Made by a program: the position numbers and the translations under genes. A DNA stretch of 60,000 nucleotides from Tubiluchus corallicola (lineage: Eukaryota; Priapulida; Priapulimorpha; Priapulimorphida; Tubiluchidae), in assembly GCA_030141605.1 (NCBI GenBank), contig JAQGDQ010000094.1:64001-124000 (forward strand), read 5' to 3'. The stretch's first letter is position 1, and every line of letters starts with the position of its first letter. Shown here one piece after another: positions 11,200-23,345 of the stretch. Below the pieces are notes generated by a model. The model saw nothing but the letters and a program-made list of their open reading frames with translations. It was not told where the DNA came from and did no database searches.

Positions 11200-11888
11200 A
11201 TATGTTAAGCAGTCCTCAAACTGATCACTTAAGAAGGTATTTCACAGATGTAGACTTCGAATCATTAGCTTCAATACTGACGTGCAAAAAAGCATTATAA
11301 ATTGAATTCTTTTTTAAAAGTGTTTGAATAGTGTGTGCGTAATGTGCATTTAAAGCAAAATCAGAACCAATCTTAAACTGTAGGTCAAAACAATCTATTC
11401 GTTAAAATATTGAAAGGAAACATACTATATTTTCAAGAATTATTATCACACAAATTCAATTTCACGTTCGCGCCACTAGTTCTTCACTGTTACATGCATT
11501 TCGCTAGTTAGACGGGCACTAGCTCCTGCATTTCGGAAACGCATTACACTGAAAACAGCTGCTGTACCTCTTAGTTCAGATGTGTTAGTTTCTGATGGTC
11601 TACACACGTTCGACAGCTCATGCGTGAGCACAGTGGTAAATTTGAAATTTGAATTTTATCTTAGAACTTGCTTAGTTTTAGTACAACACACTGAGTATCT
11701 TACAGTAGCACTTTACTTTCGCTTTCGCACAATTTTCGCTTTCGCAAACACGTACAATACGCTCATGGAATATTTTTGCTGTTGAAAATTGTTTGCGATG
11801 TCATCAATATTTGGGCTCGCCCGCCGTTAATTAAGATTTTAATCTATTATTTAATTATCAGAAACGCTTTTGCAGTATTAATTGTGTT
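11200..11888. other. Unassigned stretch
   Basis: About 690 bp with no supported gene or repeat relationship. Confidence 0.45.
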
Positions 11889-13130
11889 ACTAGCAAAGGT
11901 CCCGCAAAAGATTTTGCGTATAAATACACGTGTAATCAATAATACGCGAACATCCTACATAGTCCTCATTTATAACACAAAGCCCGTAACATCCTGCCTA
12001 CTTACCTAACGCAAAGCCTGTAGCAGCGTTTACTCCTGCCTACTGTATGTTTATCTAACGCAAAGCCTGTAGCAGCTTTTTGCTGAATTAAAGTTGCTGA
12101 AATAAGCAGAGTACAATGGATGACGTCAGCACAATGGAATGCGTCAGCACAGTTTTCTAAGCGAAAATTAGCGAAAATAGAACATGTAATTAACTCGCCA
12201 TTACTCCTCTCGGTGGACCTGCCCTAAAATATAGACCACTTCCTCTTTCTAAAAAGCGATATATCTCCTTCCGAGAGTCCCACCGGGCGCCACTAGAACG
12301 TTTTTCCCGCAGGCTCTTTGGTCAAAATTTCGAAAAAATCGCGAGTTGGGTCCGGGAAAATGCTCGTTGCGGGGCGCCGTGGCCCTCTCGCGAATTCTAA
12401 ATAGGCCTATGACTCCCACCGCTGAACGGGCTATCTATCCATATCCAGCACCACCCTCGGCCCATTCCCGTTCTCCACATCTCAGGTGTATAACTTTTGC
12501 AAAAAACAGCCAAAAAATGGCCATTTTGGGGGGTTTTTCGCCCCCCATTCCTCCCGGTGGGCCCTGTGAAAGTTGTAACTGTATATTTTAGGTGCTGCCA
12601 TCTATTGATTAGTTATTTTAACATTTACTAGTTCAATTCACCCCTTAGTACAATTGTTCGGTCCAGTGAATATTCAAACTCACTGTATCTCCCCTATTTT
12701 ACTGTAATGGGATATGTGAAGCCAAGTTCTTGCATACTTCTCTACCTATATAAACTGGCTAGATTTCACTGCTAGTCACTCTCTGTCTCAGGCAGTGCAG
12801 TCGTGCAACTCATGGGACACACTGTCTCTCTGTCACACACTCAGTGCTGTGCAACTTATTATCTTCATTTTACTTGTGCATTTTACTGTGTATTTAATGC
12901 AAAAAAAGTGTTTCAGTTTTTGTGCAAACATGCAATCTAGTGTTTAGTTGTTTTCTTCAAGTGTTCCATTTCAACTTCACAAATAACTTTCACAGGCCCG
13001 ATTCGAAAAATAAACCATCAATGGCACGACACTAAATCGAGAACTTTCGTTTGATGTATAGATCACCGCAAATGGTGCCCTCGTCGAAGCTGTAGCCTCG
13101 AATCTTATATATATATAAATAAATAAATAA

Positions 13131-13164
<34 letters not shown>

Positions 13165-13180
13165 CAAGAATATTAATATA
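11889..13180 (+). repeat. Tandem repeat unit A (split by a solo LTR)
   Basis: First of three head-to-tail units (A, B, C). Each unit starts near GCAAAGGYCCCGCAAAAG, contains ATCAATAATACGCGAACATC, the GAGTTGGGTCCGGGAAAA block and CCCGGTGGGCCC, and ends near GTAGCCTCGAATCTT plus a TA-rich tail. In unit A a 430-bp solo LTR interrupts the GGGCCC site. Without it the unit is about 860 bp. The same family recurs in inverted orientation at 36.93-38.52 kb. Confidence 0.85.
12565..12994 (+). mobile_element. Solo LTR inserted in repeat unit A
   Basis: The 430-bp insert begins TGTGAAAGTT and ends AACTTTCACA, giving a TG...CA element with a 10-bp terminal inverted repeat. It is flanked by GGCCC on both sides, a 5-bp target-site duplication. 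Units B and C at 13349 and 14141 carry the corresponding uninterrupted GGGCCCAATTCG site, so the empty site is visible. A TATATAAA promoter-like motif lies near 12747, as in LTRs. A short inverted-repeat transposon is the alternative, but TG...CA with a 5-bp duplication favours an LTR. Confidence 0.75.
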
Positions 13181-13490
13181 TAGACAAAGGCCCCGCAAAA
13201 GATTTTGCGTATAAAACACGTGTAATCAATAATACGCGAACATCCTACCTAGTCCTCATTTAATTCAGGCGTATAACTTTTGCAAAAAACGGCCGGAAAA
13301 TGGCCATTTTTGGAGGTTCTTTGCCCCCCGTTCCTCCCGGTGGGCCCAATTCGAAAAGTAAACCATCAGTGGCACGACACTAGATCGAGGCCTTTCGTTT
13401 GATATATAGATCGCCGCAAATGGTGCCGATGTCCGGGCTGTAGCCTCGAATCTTATATATAAAGCCCATATCAGTAGAATTAATATATAG
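13181..13490 (+). repeat. Tandem repeat unit B (internally deleted)
   Basis: Retains the start (CAAAGGCCCCGCAAAAG), jumps from the CCTCATTTA block straight to CAGGCGTATAACTTTTGC, and keeps the tail ending GTAGCCTCGAATCTT. Some 450 bp present in unit C are missing. Confidence 0.85.
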
Positions 13491-14290
13491 ACTAGCAAAG
13501 GCCCCGTAAAAGATTTTGCGTATAAATACACGTGTAATCAATAATACGCGAACATCCTACACAGTCCTCATGTATAACACAAAGCCCGTAACATCATGCC
13601 TACTGTTTGTTTAACTAACGCAAAGCCTGTAGCTTTTTACTGAATTAAAGCTATAAGATTACAGACAGAATACAATGGATGACGTCACAACAATGCCTTT
13701 GCGTCGGCAGTTTTCTAAGGCGAAAATTGTCGAAAATAGAACATCTAATTAACTCGCCAGTACTCCTCTCGGTGGACCTGTCCTAAAATGTAGCTCACAT
13801 CATCGTGTAGCCCCGTTCTTCCTCTTTCTAAAGAGCCCCATATCTTCTTCCGAGAGTCCCACCAGGCGACGCTAGAACGTTTTTTCCGCATGCTGTTTGG
13901 TCAAAATTTCGAAAAAATCGCGAGTTGGGTCCGGGAAAACGCCCGTTGCGGGGCACCGTGGCCCTCTCGCGAATTCTAAATAGGCCTATGACACCCATCG
14001 CTGAACTGGCTATCTATCCATACCCAGCACCACCCTGGGCCCATTCCCGTTCTCCACATCTCAGGCGTATAACTTTTGCAAAAAACGGCCGAAAAATGGC
14101 CATTTTTGGGGGTTTTCGCCCCCCCGTTCTTCCCGGTGGGCCCAATTCGAAAAATAAACCATCAATGGCACGACACTAGATCGAGACCTTTGGTTTGATG
14201 TATAGATCGCCACAAATGGTGCCCTCGTCGGAGCTGTAGCCTCGAATCTTATTAATATATATTAATATATATAGAAGAATATTAATATAA
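13491..14290 (+). repeat. Tandem repeat unit C (full-length, ~800 bp)
   Basis: The most complete unit in this array, with an intact GGGCCCAATTCG region. It ends in TATTAATATA repeats. No protein-coding capacity was recognised. Confidence 0.85.
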
Positions 14291-16559
14291 GAGTATAGAT
14301 AGTAGATGTATACTTCTTATCGGACTTGAAAATGGGGTAGCATATGAAAAATCATCCCGTCTTCCTTTAAGATTTTCGTTAATGAGCATCTATCTTCGCT
14401 GAATGCATGGATCTTTAAAAAACCGCGGCAAAAAATAGGAAATTGAGATCCTGGACCAACAACGGACAAGTGTTCATTAAGGTAAATGGGATGGATGAGA
14501 CGATAGAGGTGAAATATGTGGAGGATCTCAAAGTTCTGTTGAGAAAGTTGGAGAGGGATGGCGCCAAACAACATGAGTTTTGTAAGTTGACTGCTTTTGT
14601 TAATTAAGCAGATCTCTTTTTTATCCCTGTGCTTTATATATAGGTGAAAGCATATAATCGGGCTTACAGTTAGAAATCGTATAGCGTCAATGCTGTTTGC
14701 TTGTGTTTAGTTCTATTGAGTGTTGAGTTTAAAAATATTTTTTCATCTTTTTAAATAGCACTTTTATTTACATTTTTCTGAAATCTGCATATATATAATG
14801 TAGTGTTGCAGTATATCTATTAGTGCTAGGTGTTTAGAGTTTGATTATTTTCTTTTTTGTTACATAAGTAGCAGCTAGCAGCACGCATACAAATGTGTAT
14901 ATAATATAATTTTTTGGGTTTATCAGTTAAGTGTCTTTGTTTTTTCTACAGCAGTAAATATAAATATCTATTATTAGTGAGTTATGTGAGTGAGACCTAC
15001 AAGGAGACTATATGTCCAGCTTAGTTCAGTCAAGTAGAATTTAATGTATATATATTGTGCACATACTTATGGTTGTGCATATACTGTTTGTGCTTTAGTC
15101 GTGTTAGATTTTATTAAATCGGTGCCGCGCAAAATTACGCTACTTAATTGCAAAATTATTAAATACTTAAATTTTTTACATCACAGCACACAGTACGTGT
15201 TTCTATTATCAAATACTTGTAGCCAATATATAACTGATTAATACGTCCTTTAAATTGTACAGTTTTTGTAAACAGATACCCTGTTTTCTCTTTCTTTTTT
15301 TCATGTAGTCAGTAGAATCTTTTCTGTCATTATATAAACAACAATGATATTCGTATAGGTATAAAACCATAATATACTAATACAGGCCTGCGTTATGCTA
15401 CAACACTGGGCAAATTAAACAAATAGAAACAGTTTTGCTACATGATCAGTAAATGCAAGATTTAATTGTAGTTATTAATTTCTTCCCCTGATTTACGTTT
15501 GCGTAGATGACGCCATGTAATGGCGCCGTCGGAACTGCACTGCGGGAGATTTAAAATGAAAACAAACAAAAAATCCTTTTAATGCGAGTAGGACATACGC
15601 ATGAAATTGCTATAAAGTAATGTATTTTTTATAGGCGATTTTTCTGAAACTTACTTCGGGTACCCCTTTCTTGTCATTTAATAAGTCTATTAATAAAAAT
15701 ACAAAAAATAATGAAATGGCCCTCTGCAAAATCATGATGCTTGGGTTTTCGCTGCAACAAAAAGGACTGTTTATAATGAAAACTTTTCTAGAGTTAACTG
15801 CTAATATTATCCTTCTCAATAATGTACTACATCACTAATAACGCTAGCGTATTTTTTCTTCTTCTAATTAAACTTTGCTAAAGTGTTGACTTGGGTAATA
15901 TGTGTTAGCTGTACACCATTTTTGTTAATATGTTACATTGTGTTAGTTGTATGCAGCATTCTTTTTTCCTGCTGATCCAACTCTTCACCAGTCCAAGCTG
16001 TTTAAATTCATGCAGGCCTTTTCATGGTCTCACGTGGCTGTTGCACCTACTTGTTTCTCGGCCTTGAAAGTCATTCAGGCAGTTTAATATAGCAATATGT
16101 ATTACTCAGTCACCTGATTCAGTAATTTGGCTTCATTGACTTAAAGCTATATGGTAATTGGTAATCTTAATAATTTATACCAATTGTTTGACGCTAATGT
16201 TATAATAATGTTCCAATACTTACTGTTTTAAATCTTAAAACAAATGTTAAACGGGCTCTTATTATTATTATCCTATGATTAGGCCCAACAATTGATTAAC
16301 ATTGCATAGATATATTTAAATATTATGATAATTAGCTTTAAGTTTATTCAGAACTGGTTGTTAATTTAGTGTGTTACATAACTTCGCTCACATTCAGCTT
16401 AAATGTTTATTGTAATTTATGTACTCGATTTGACTCGATGCAAAACTGGCTGGTTGTCCTTGCTAGCATATTTTTTACATATTTGAAAATTACACTTCTT
16501 TAGCGATATCTTATTCAATTTTTATACGTTTTTCTATTCTCTTATCTCTGATTTTTTTA
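14291..16559. other. Long stretch without recognisable gene
   Basis: About 2.3 kb of AT-rich DNA. The short reading frames at 14317-14574, 15044-15241 and 15610-15819 have no recognisable domain or coding-like composition. Confidence 0.5.
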
Positions 16560-18820
16560 CACTTTTGATGGTATATGTAAACAACCTATGTTCAATATGT
16601 GATGAATCTATGCGACGTCACCAGCGGGTGTTGAATTGCGGCTGCTGCGGGGATATTATTTACCAAAAATGTACTTATTTTTCTTTAAAAAATAAACTAC
16701 TAGCTGCTTGTGATGTTTGGTTTTGCCACGTCTGCTTGCAAAACTTATTTCTTTATAATAATCTTAATAGCAACAATGAATTTGAATATGCTGTCAGAAT
16801 CAGACATTCAATAAATTACCCTGTTCTGGAAGATTCTGAATATAATCTTGATATTTCTGAATATCAGTTATGGGGATAATTTTAATAGTTTAGTGGAAAT
16901 TGATCCTGACTTACAATTTTTAATAATTCTAACTAGTTACCAAAAAGCAAATATTACGACTTCGAACAGTTCTCATCAATTTATTCAAATATAAGTTATA
17001 ATAATAGATTCTTGATGATTCATTTAAATGTACCTAGTTTGGCTGCAAACAATAACCATTTTACGACACTCCTACATTTGGAAGTTAACTTTTCAATCAT
17101 AGCCTTAAATGAGACATGGTTTCACTCTAATTCTCCTGATTTTTCCAATTTGCCAGGTTACAGTTTTATTAGTAATAACCGAGAACATAAAAAAGACGGT
17201 GGCCTAGGTTTATAGATCAGTAATAATATTAGTTATTCAGTAAGAAATGATCTCAGCGTCACTAATGAGATCATAGAAACAATTTTCATTGGAAATATTA
17301 GCGAAACTATAAATATAATAGTGAGTTCTGTCTACAAACCACCTGGCGAAGATCCCAAACGTTTCACTAAGCAACTATCCAATTTATTGTCTAATTTTCT
17401 AAATCAAATTATTATTAAAACAAACTAGAACAAATTGAATCGAACTTGAAGAAAATTAGGATTATTATTAAAAAAATTATACAGTCAAATAGAAAATAAA
17501 ATTCATATGCTGTCAAAGTTAATGACAAGTTAATAAATGATAATAAGTCTGTCGCTTTTGCTTTAAAAGAGCACTTTTCGCAGATCGGTCAAAAGTTAGC
17601 TCCAGAAATTCTAAACACTGGTGCTAACCCTAAAGTTTATCTTAAGGGTAATTATCAATCTACTCTTTTCTTTAGTCCTGTTACATTAAATGAAAAAAAA
17701 AATCTACTTGCAAATCTTATAACCGTAATAAAGGGGCATTCTTTGATAATTTTCTCCCCAAAGTCATAATTTAATTGATTTAATTGATCAGTTAGCTGCT
17801 CTTATTGCTCATTGACAACAGGAATAATACCTTATTAAAAAAATCAGTAATTATTCCTCTGTTTAAGGCTAAAGACTCCTTAAACATTAGTAACTATCGA
17901 TCTATAATCATTATTACCATTTTTCTATAAAATATTTGAGAAAATATTTTAAAAAGTTTAACTGCTTACTTGACTATACATAACGCACTTTATAATCATC
18001 AGTATGGCTTTAGAAAGGGTAGTTCTACACAGCTAGCCCTGGTTAATATAATAAACAACACAGCCTGGTTTAAAATCAATAAATTTGCATTAAGTTCAGC
18101 TAAAACTAAATAAATTTTATTCAGAACTCGTAACAAACCCATAAATACAAACGGTATGATAAAAATTGATAGTGATGCTGTAAAACAAGTAAATGAAATG
18201 AAGTTCCTAAGTGTTATCTTAATTGAACACTTAGATGCTAGAATCGCATTTAACTAGTTGAAAACCACACTTAAATGTGATTCATTCAAAAACTGCTAAA
18301 ACATCGGGTTAATCAGTAGGGTTAAACATTGTTTTACCAAAGAACATATTATTACACTTTATAATTGTCTAGTATAGCCATCCGTAACCTACTGTAATAT
18401 ACGGGACACACCTGCCCTTCATCTCTATTTAAATTAAACTTTCTACAACGAAAGTTCAAAAGATTAATAGCTAATTTGAACAAACGTGACCATTGTTGGT
18501 CTTAATCTTCTTAAGAACTATTCTATCCTAGTACTAAATGATCTAATAAATTTGAATTCTGCTATTTACATGTACAAAACTAAACATAAATTACTTCCCG
18601 TTTTCTTTTTACACTCATTATCTATTAATGTAAGACATTACTCAACAAGATCTAATAAATTTCTTATTAAGTATTGCATGACTGATGCGGCATGGCACTT
18701 TATCACTAACACTTAGGCCCTAGACTTTGGAATAACATTAGTGAATACGTAAAAATTCTTTATCTATAAATAACTTCAAATTAAGAAATTGAGAAAGTGA
18801 AATCTTCTCTAATTATTATA
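16560..18820 (+). pseudogene. Decayed CR1-like non-LTR retrotransposon
   Basis: Parts in order: a PHD-like zinc finger (16590-16740: CSICD, then LNCGCC, KC and WFCHVC, with Tyr where PHD fingers have His); an apurinic-type endonuclease start (17012-17215: MIHLNVPSL, IIALNETWF, LPGYSFI) followed by a stop and VSSVYKPPGEDP; RT pieces (17840-18060: NYRSI and QYGFRKGSSTQLALV); then, after losing the central RT including its catalytic motif, KINKFALSSAKTK at about 18070-18110 and a typical C-terminal tail (18540-18740: MYKTKHKLLPVFF, HYSTRSNKF). Many stops and frameshifts show it is dead. The CR1/L2-type call rests on the PHD plus endonuclease plus tail. Confidence 0.7.
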
Positions 18821-18964
18821 GAATAAATCAATTTGACTAATAGAGCTGCTGCCCCTGTCAGAATCCATCACGTTGCTGGCTGTATCGGTTTCTATATTTC
18901 TATAGTTCGTAAAAGAAGTTAAATGCGCATAAAAATCAAAAATTCTTTATTTTTCTTCAGAAGC

Positions 18965-18988
18965 TTTCGTCGTCTCTGACTTTATCAG
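18965..18988 (-). ncRNA. Degenerate second hammerhead-like core
   Basis: The opposite arm of the foldback reads CTGATAA, then a GTC/GAC hairpin, then GAAA on the minus strand. Box 1 has A in place of the conserved G, so it should be inactive. The stem II bases differ from the other arm but can still pair. Confidence 0.35.
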
Positions 18989-19134
18989 CTGCACAGAAAG
19001 ATAGAATAGTAAAAAGTTACAGATGAAACTACATATAAAATAAAGGTGTACAATGTCAGTAAAACCAGTAATTGTACACCTTTATTTTATATGTAGTTCA
19101 TCTGTATTTTTTATTATTGTACCTTTGTGTGCAG

Positions 19135-19160
19135 CTGATGAAGTCCGAGAGGACGAAAGC
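19135..19160 (+). ncRNA. Hammerhead-ribozyme-like core (candidate)
   Basis: CTGATGA (19135-19141) is followed by A, a GTCC/GGAC hairpin with a GAGA loop (19143-19154) and GAAA (19155-19158). These are the invariant hammerhead box 1, stem II and box 2 in the right order and spacing, except for one extra A after box 1. A clear stem III with a UH cleavage site was not found, so activity is doubtful. Hammerheads of this compact kind are known in Penelope-like retroelements and animal retrozymes. It could be a decayed relic or chance. Confidence 0.4.
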
Positions 19161-19217
19161 TTCTGAAGAAAAAATAAAGAATTTAAGATTTATACTCATT
19201 TTAACTTCTTTTACGAT

Positions 19218-19566
19218 TATGACCAAGGCAAACCTCAGAAGAGCACTATCTTATTTTCTGTAGTTTGCGTTACTTCATACAGTTACCATCACACCTTTCT
19301 CTTTTTTCTATTCTCCTTCAACTTTCTTTTCTAATTCTTTACTGCTCTTTTTTACTTTTCTTAATCCACATTCATTTGGGGTGCTGTTAACAAGTAATGA
19401 CTTCTTGAGTACCCCACGTGTCATTTGCAGCTTGGCATCTTGGATACATAATAAGTATCTTATTAAATTCCTTCGAAGTGATATGCTGTAATGGTTGTTG
19501 TGGATGTATTTAATAAATAATTAGTATTTAATTAAATTAATTTGTGTGAATTAATAGTTTAATAGT
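19218..19566. other. Unassigned spacer
   Basis: Pyrimidine-rich patch around 19290-19370 (CTTTTT and TTCTTT runs); nothing else recognised. Confidence 0.45.
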
Positions 19567-20240
19567 GAAGCTGTGACGGTTCCCTTATATTTGTTAATTG
19601 TTTTGGCCAGGATCGTGAACCTATTTATTTAATTAGGCAACTCACAAAAGAAAGTAATATTTATTAACCACCAAATTAAAGTTGTGTTGAGCCGAAACAC
19701 GGATTTTCCTAAAGCAAGTGTTATAGGTTCTGTGTTATTTCCCTATGTGTACCGTTACTGTTGTGATATAATATTTAGGAAGAATTACTAATATTTAGAC
19801 GACTATCTCATTTAATCCAAATAAGCTAGGCATTAAATTCAATTGCTTTATTTTACCACAATTATATAAAAGAACTGTGCACAGATCGTTATAACAAAAA
19901 CTGTACAAGTGTCACAACATATCCTATCAATCCATACCATACCATCCGTCCACCAATACAAGTCTAGATTAGGTTCCGTGTTCCATAGACCATATTAACA
20001 AACCGTTTCTACTCCGTTTATACCATTTGAGGAAGTTTCACCATAGCATAAATCGAAACATCTCAATTAATCTCGTTAAAGATATGTTCAAAGTGAGCAG
20101 TGTGGACAGACTTTTGACGTTACGATATGCTTAAAAACCAAATCTCAACTGTATATATAGATAGAGCAATTCACTTCTCCACGTCCTGTATGAATCACCT
20201 GCGTTTAAGCATTTTTAAAGAACCAGTGAGAGGAAAGTAA
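19567..20240 (+). repeat. Retroelement 5'-region copy, inverted relative of 9541-10440
   Basis: Collinear with the minus strand of 9541-10440 from GTGAACCTATTTATT to CCTGTATGAATCACCTGCG. Homology ends near 20220, close to where the other copy enters integrase coding sequence, so this copy is truncated or solo. Confidence 0.65.
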
Positions 20241-21220
20241 GCATTAAACATAACTAGGTTACCTGGATCAATTTCTCAACTGTACATATGCAAAACTAAA
20301 CTGCTTCGTCTCTTAAAGAAATGTTTTAGGTTCAAATAATCGCAAGACTATATGGGCAACATATAGAAATTAATCCAATCAATAAAAATGAAAATTGTTA
20401 GGTAAAGCAGTATTTATTTGACTTGCACAAGGATTTAAAATAAAAGATTAAGCTTGAACAGTAGTACATCTGATATGGCACGAAAATAGTGCGCTAGCAC
20501 AGAAGCTGTGTTTGAATATCGTGTACTGTAACTTTGTAAACTCTGTGGACTAATTCTGTGTTACCTCACCATTGTTAAATATATGTTACGTTGTAAAAAA
20601 TTAGTCAAAAAACGACTGCTGTTGCTGCTAATACTAGCAGCAGCGAGAGTGACAATGATTACTGCTGCATACGTGGTTACACGACACCACGTGGCACATT
20701 TTTGCGGCACTTTTGATAATTACGATTTAAATTCATTTCCGATTTTACACATAATGTTTTTACTGGGCTTGGCTGGTGGGAATAAATAATACTCACTTTT
20801 TTCAAATTTGGCAAAATTTTCCAAAGCGCAAATGTTACTAGCATTCTTAGTGAGTACTATTTTTACTTTTTTGTCTGAGTGCTTATTTAATAAAAAATGT
20901 GAAAGAAGAGAAATATCTTGGCCATATATTTGATTATAAAAATAGGGATGACCGTGATATAGATAGACAGCAAGCTTTGTTTTACATAATGTTAAACAAA
21001 TTGATAAGAAATTTTCAAAATGTAGCACAAACGTAAAAAGGAATGTTTTTACATCGCATTGTCCAAACTTTTATTGTGCAGCTCTGTGGCACAAATTTTT
21101 TACTATAGTTTTAATCACACAAAAATTGCATACAACAGAGGCATCCGAAAATTATTTCAGCTACAACATGACAGTCACTGTTTTGCAAGGGGAATTTGTG
21201 TTCAACTTAACATACCGTAT
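20241..21220. other. Unassigned stretch
   Basis: About 1 kb with no recognised gene. The reading frames at 20583-20789 and 20720-21028 overlap on opposite strands and look random. Confidence 0.45.
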
Positions 21221-21484
21221 TTTGACACTAATTCAAAAATGTATTTATTCACCTAAAAACAAGCTGTCAGAAAGTTGCAATACTGTGGTACTAAACATAT
21301 GGTACTAAGTGAATGCAGATATCAATCTAAAATTCACAAGCACTGACTGAAATTTGACACTAATTCAAAAATGTATTTATTCCCTTAAAAACAAGCTATC
21401 AGAAAGTTGCAATACTGTGGTACTAAACATATGGTACTAAGTGAATGCAGATATCAATCTAAAATTCACAAGCACTGACTGAAA
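21221..21484 (+). repeat. Tandem duplication, 132-bp period, two copies
   Basis: The block beginning TTTGACACTAATTCAAAAAT and ending with CACAAGCACTGACTGAAA occurs at 21221-21352 and again, nearly identical, at 21353-21484. Confidence 0.95.
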
Positions 21485-21949
21485 ATTTTATATGTATAAA
21501 ACAGGCTAATATGACTTTAATATAATTTTATTGCAGACATTTTGTTGCATTTACGTATTCTTTGTTTTTAGTACTACTGTTAAATTACATGTACTGATGT
21601 TTTATTATGCATAATGCCTACGCGAACTTTTGTTTTTATATGGAAGAAATTCTGAAATAGATGTTTAAATTCAATTCATTCAAAATGTGAGTTGGACATT
21701 TTTCAGATTTTGCTGAAACAATTATCAAAAAGTACCTACATGGGTGGGATAATTATTGATAAAATTTTAGCTGCCACACACAGTTAATTATGATGTTTTA
21801 TGAGCCTTTAATGAACCAGACTTTCCTTCTACCAAAAATGGGAGTTTCCCAACAGAGAAATTTATCCAGCAAGGAAAATTTTCCTGTAGAGAACTTCCCT
21901 ATTTTCCAGTTCAAACAATTATTTTATACTGAGATATGGAAATGCTCTC

Positions 21950-22110
21950 TTTTTCGTTTAGTACTAAATTTGCCAGTGTCAAACTTTCTTAGTACGAAAT
22001 TTTCCTCGTACCATAGTGCTGTAGTACCAAACGTTTCTTGTACCAATATTTCTTAGTACCAAACAATTCTTAAACCATATTTTTCTCATACCAAACAGAA
22101 TGCCATAATT
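21950..22110. repeat. Degenerate ~23-bp tandem repeat (GTACCAAA motif)
   Basis: AGTAC(C/G/T)AAA followed by TTTCT or similar recurs about every 20-25 bp (AGTACTAAA, AGTACGAAA, AGTACCAAA, TGTACCAAT, AGTACCAAA, ATACCAAA). Confidence 0.6.
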
Positions 22111-22998
22111 GTACAATTATTGCAAAACACACGCGTTGGAACAACACTTACAACCGATTATTTAAATCGTGCTAATCTCTGGACTAGAACAAACCTAGCT
22201 TAATGGAACATCGTGTATAGTAAGTCTCAGGAAGATAGTAATCAGCTGGAGAGCAATAAGAAAAGCCACAAGAAGAATATTTATAAACTACAGTACTAGC
22301 TAACTATAACTACCTTTGGTGACATGTGTCTGAATTCGATAATTTTGACAATTTAAGCTTGAAGCTTACTGTATTGTTTTGCGTGTTTTTCATACTTGTC
22401 TATACTTGGTTTTCCTAAGGGCTTAATAACACTAATGATCCTAAACTGAATTCTTACTAGTTTACAGAGGCCATACACATAAAATACGCCACATTACTAA
22501 ATCACAATTCAGCAACATTAACCTACATATACACGCGTAGCGTCACATTTCCAGATAATCGTTACTGTTTTTGTATTCTACGAAAACGTGCACTAGGTGT
22601 CTCTTGGAGTTATAAGATCACACAGGTTAAATGTTTATATGTCTATAAACGCGTCTACGTGCCCCTCCCAGCATGACTAATCAATGCACGGATAGGGGCT
22701 CTAGTGCTTTAACACTGTGCATTTCATTTGAATTGTACTACGATGAGTTAAAATAAAGCTTCATTACAAAACCGTAGTAAATTAAAACACCATTTTCACT
22801 CACGTAAGTTTTTATTTTTAAGAAAAAAACACAAGTACATAGCCTCTAGTAAATTTAATAATTATCGCAACGTATGTATTAAATGCATTTTGTGGTCAAG
22901 AGAATAACTGTTACAATGAAAGGCACAAAATGTTGTCCTATGCGCTGAATGGAACAAAGCCGTTACTGTGGGGATTGAGAATGGTCTATTATAATTAC

Positions 22999-23298
22999 CG
23001 TACATACGTGTGTACAAGTCGACCTTTTATACAAGTCGATGTGCATTTTCAGACCAAAAGTTGCATAATTTTATATATTACCTGTGTACAAGTCGACCAT
23101 AAAATATTAAGATCTTCCAGAGTAAATGATGTCAACAATGGCCGAGTAATAAGTCAATAGCCTACTGTGTTAGTGTGTAAGATACGTGCAAGTGCCTGGG
23201 CCGAGTATATTATACCTACCCGATGTATATATATATATATATATATATTCATGTTGAGGCCCTCAATGCAATCCATGATTAGTGCAGCCTGGTCTATA

Positions 23299-23345
<47 letters not shown>

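Larger units (their letters stand above)
18909..19217. repeat. Foldback (inverted repeat) carrying hammerhead-like cores in both arms
   Basis: Left arm 18909-19054 and right arm 19071-19217 are imperfect reverse complements around a 16-bp centre. The innermost 18 bp (ATTGTACACCTTTATTTT) are perfect. Each arm read outward contains a CAGCTGATRAAGTC ... GACGAAAGCTTCTGAAG block followed by an A-rich stretch containing AATAAAGAA. Confidence 0.85.
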
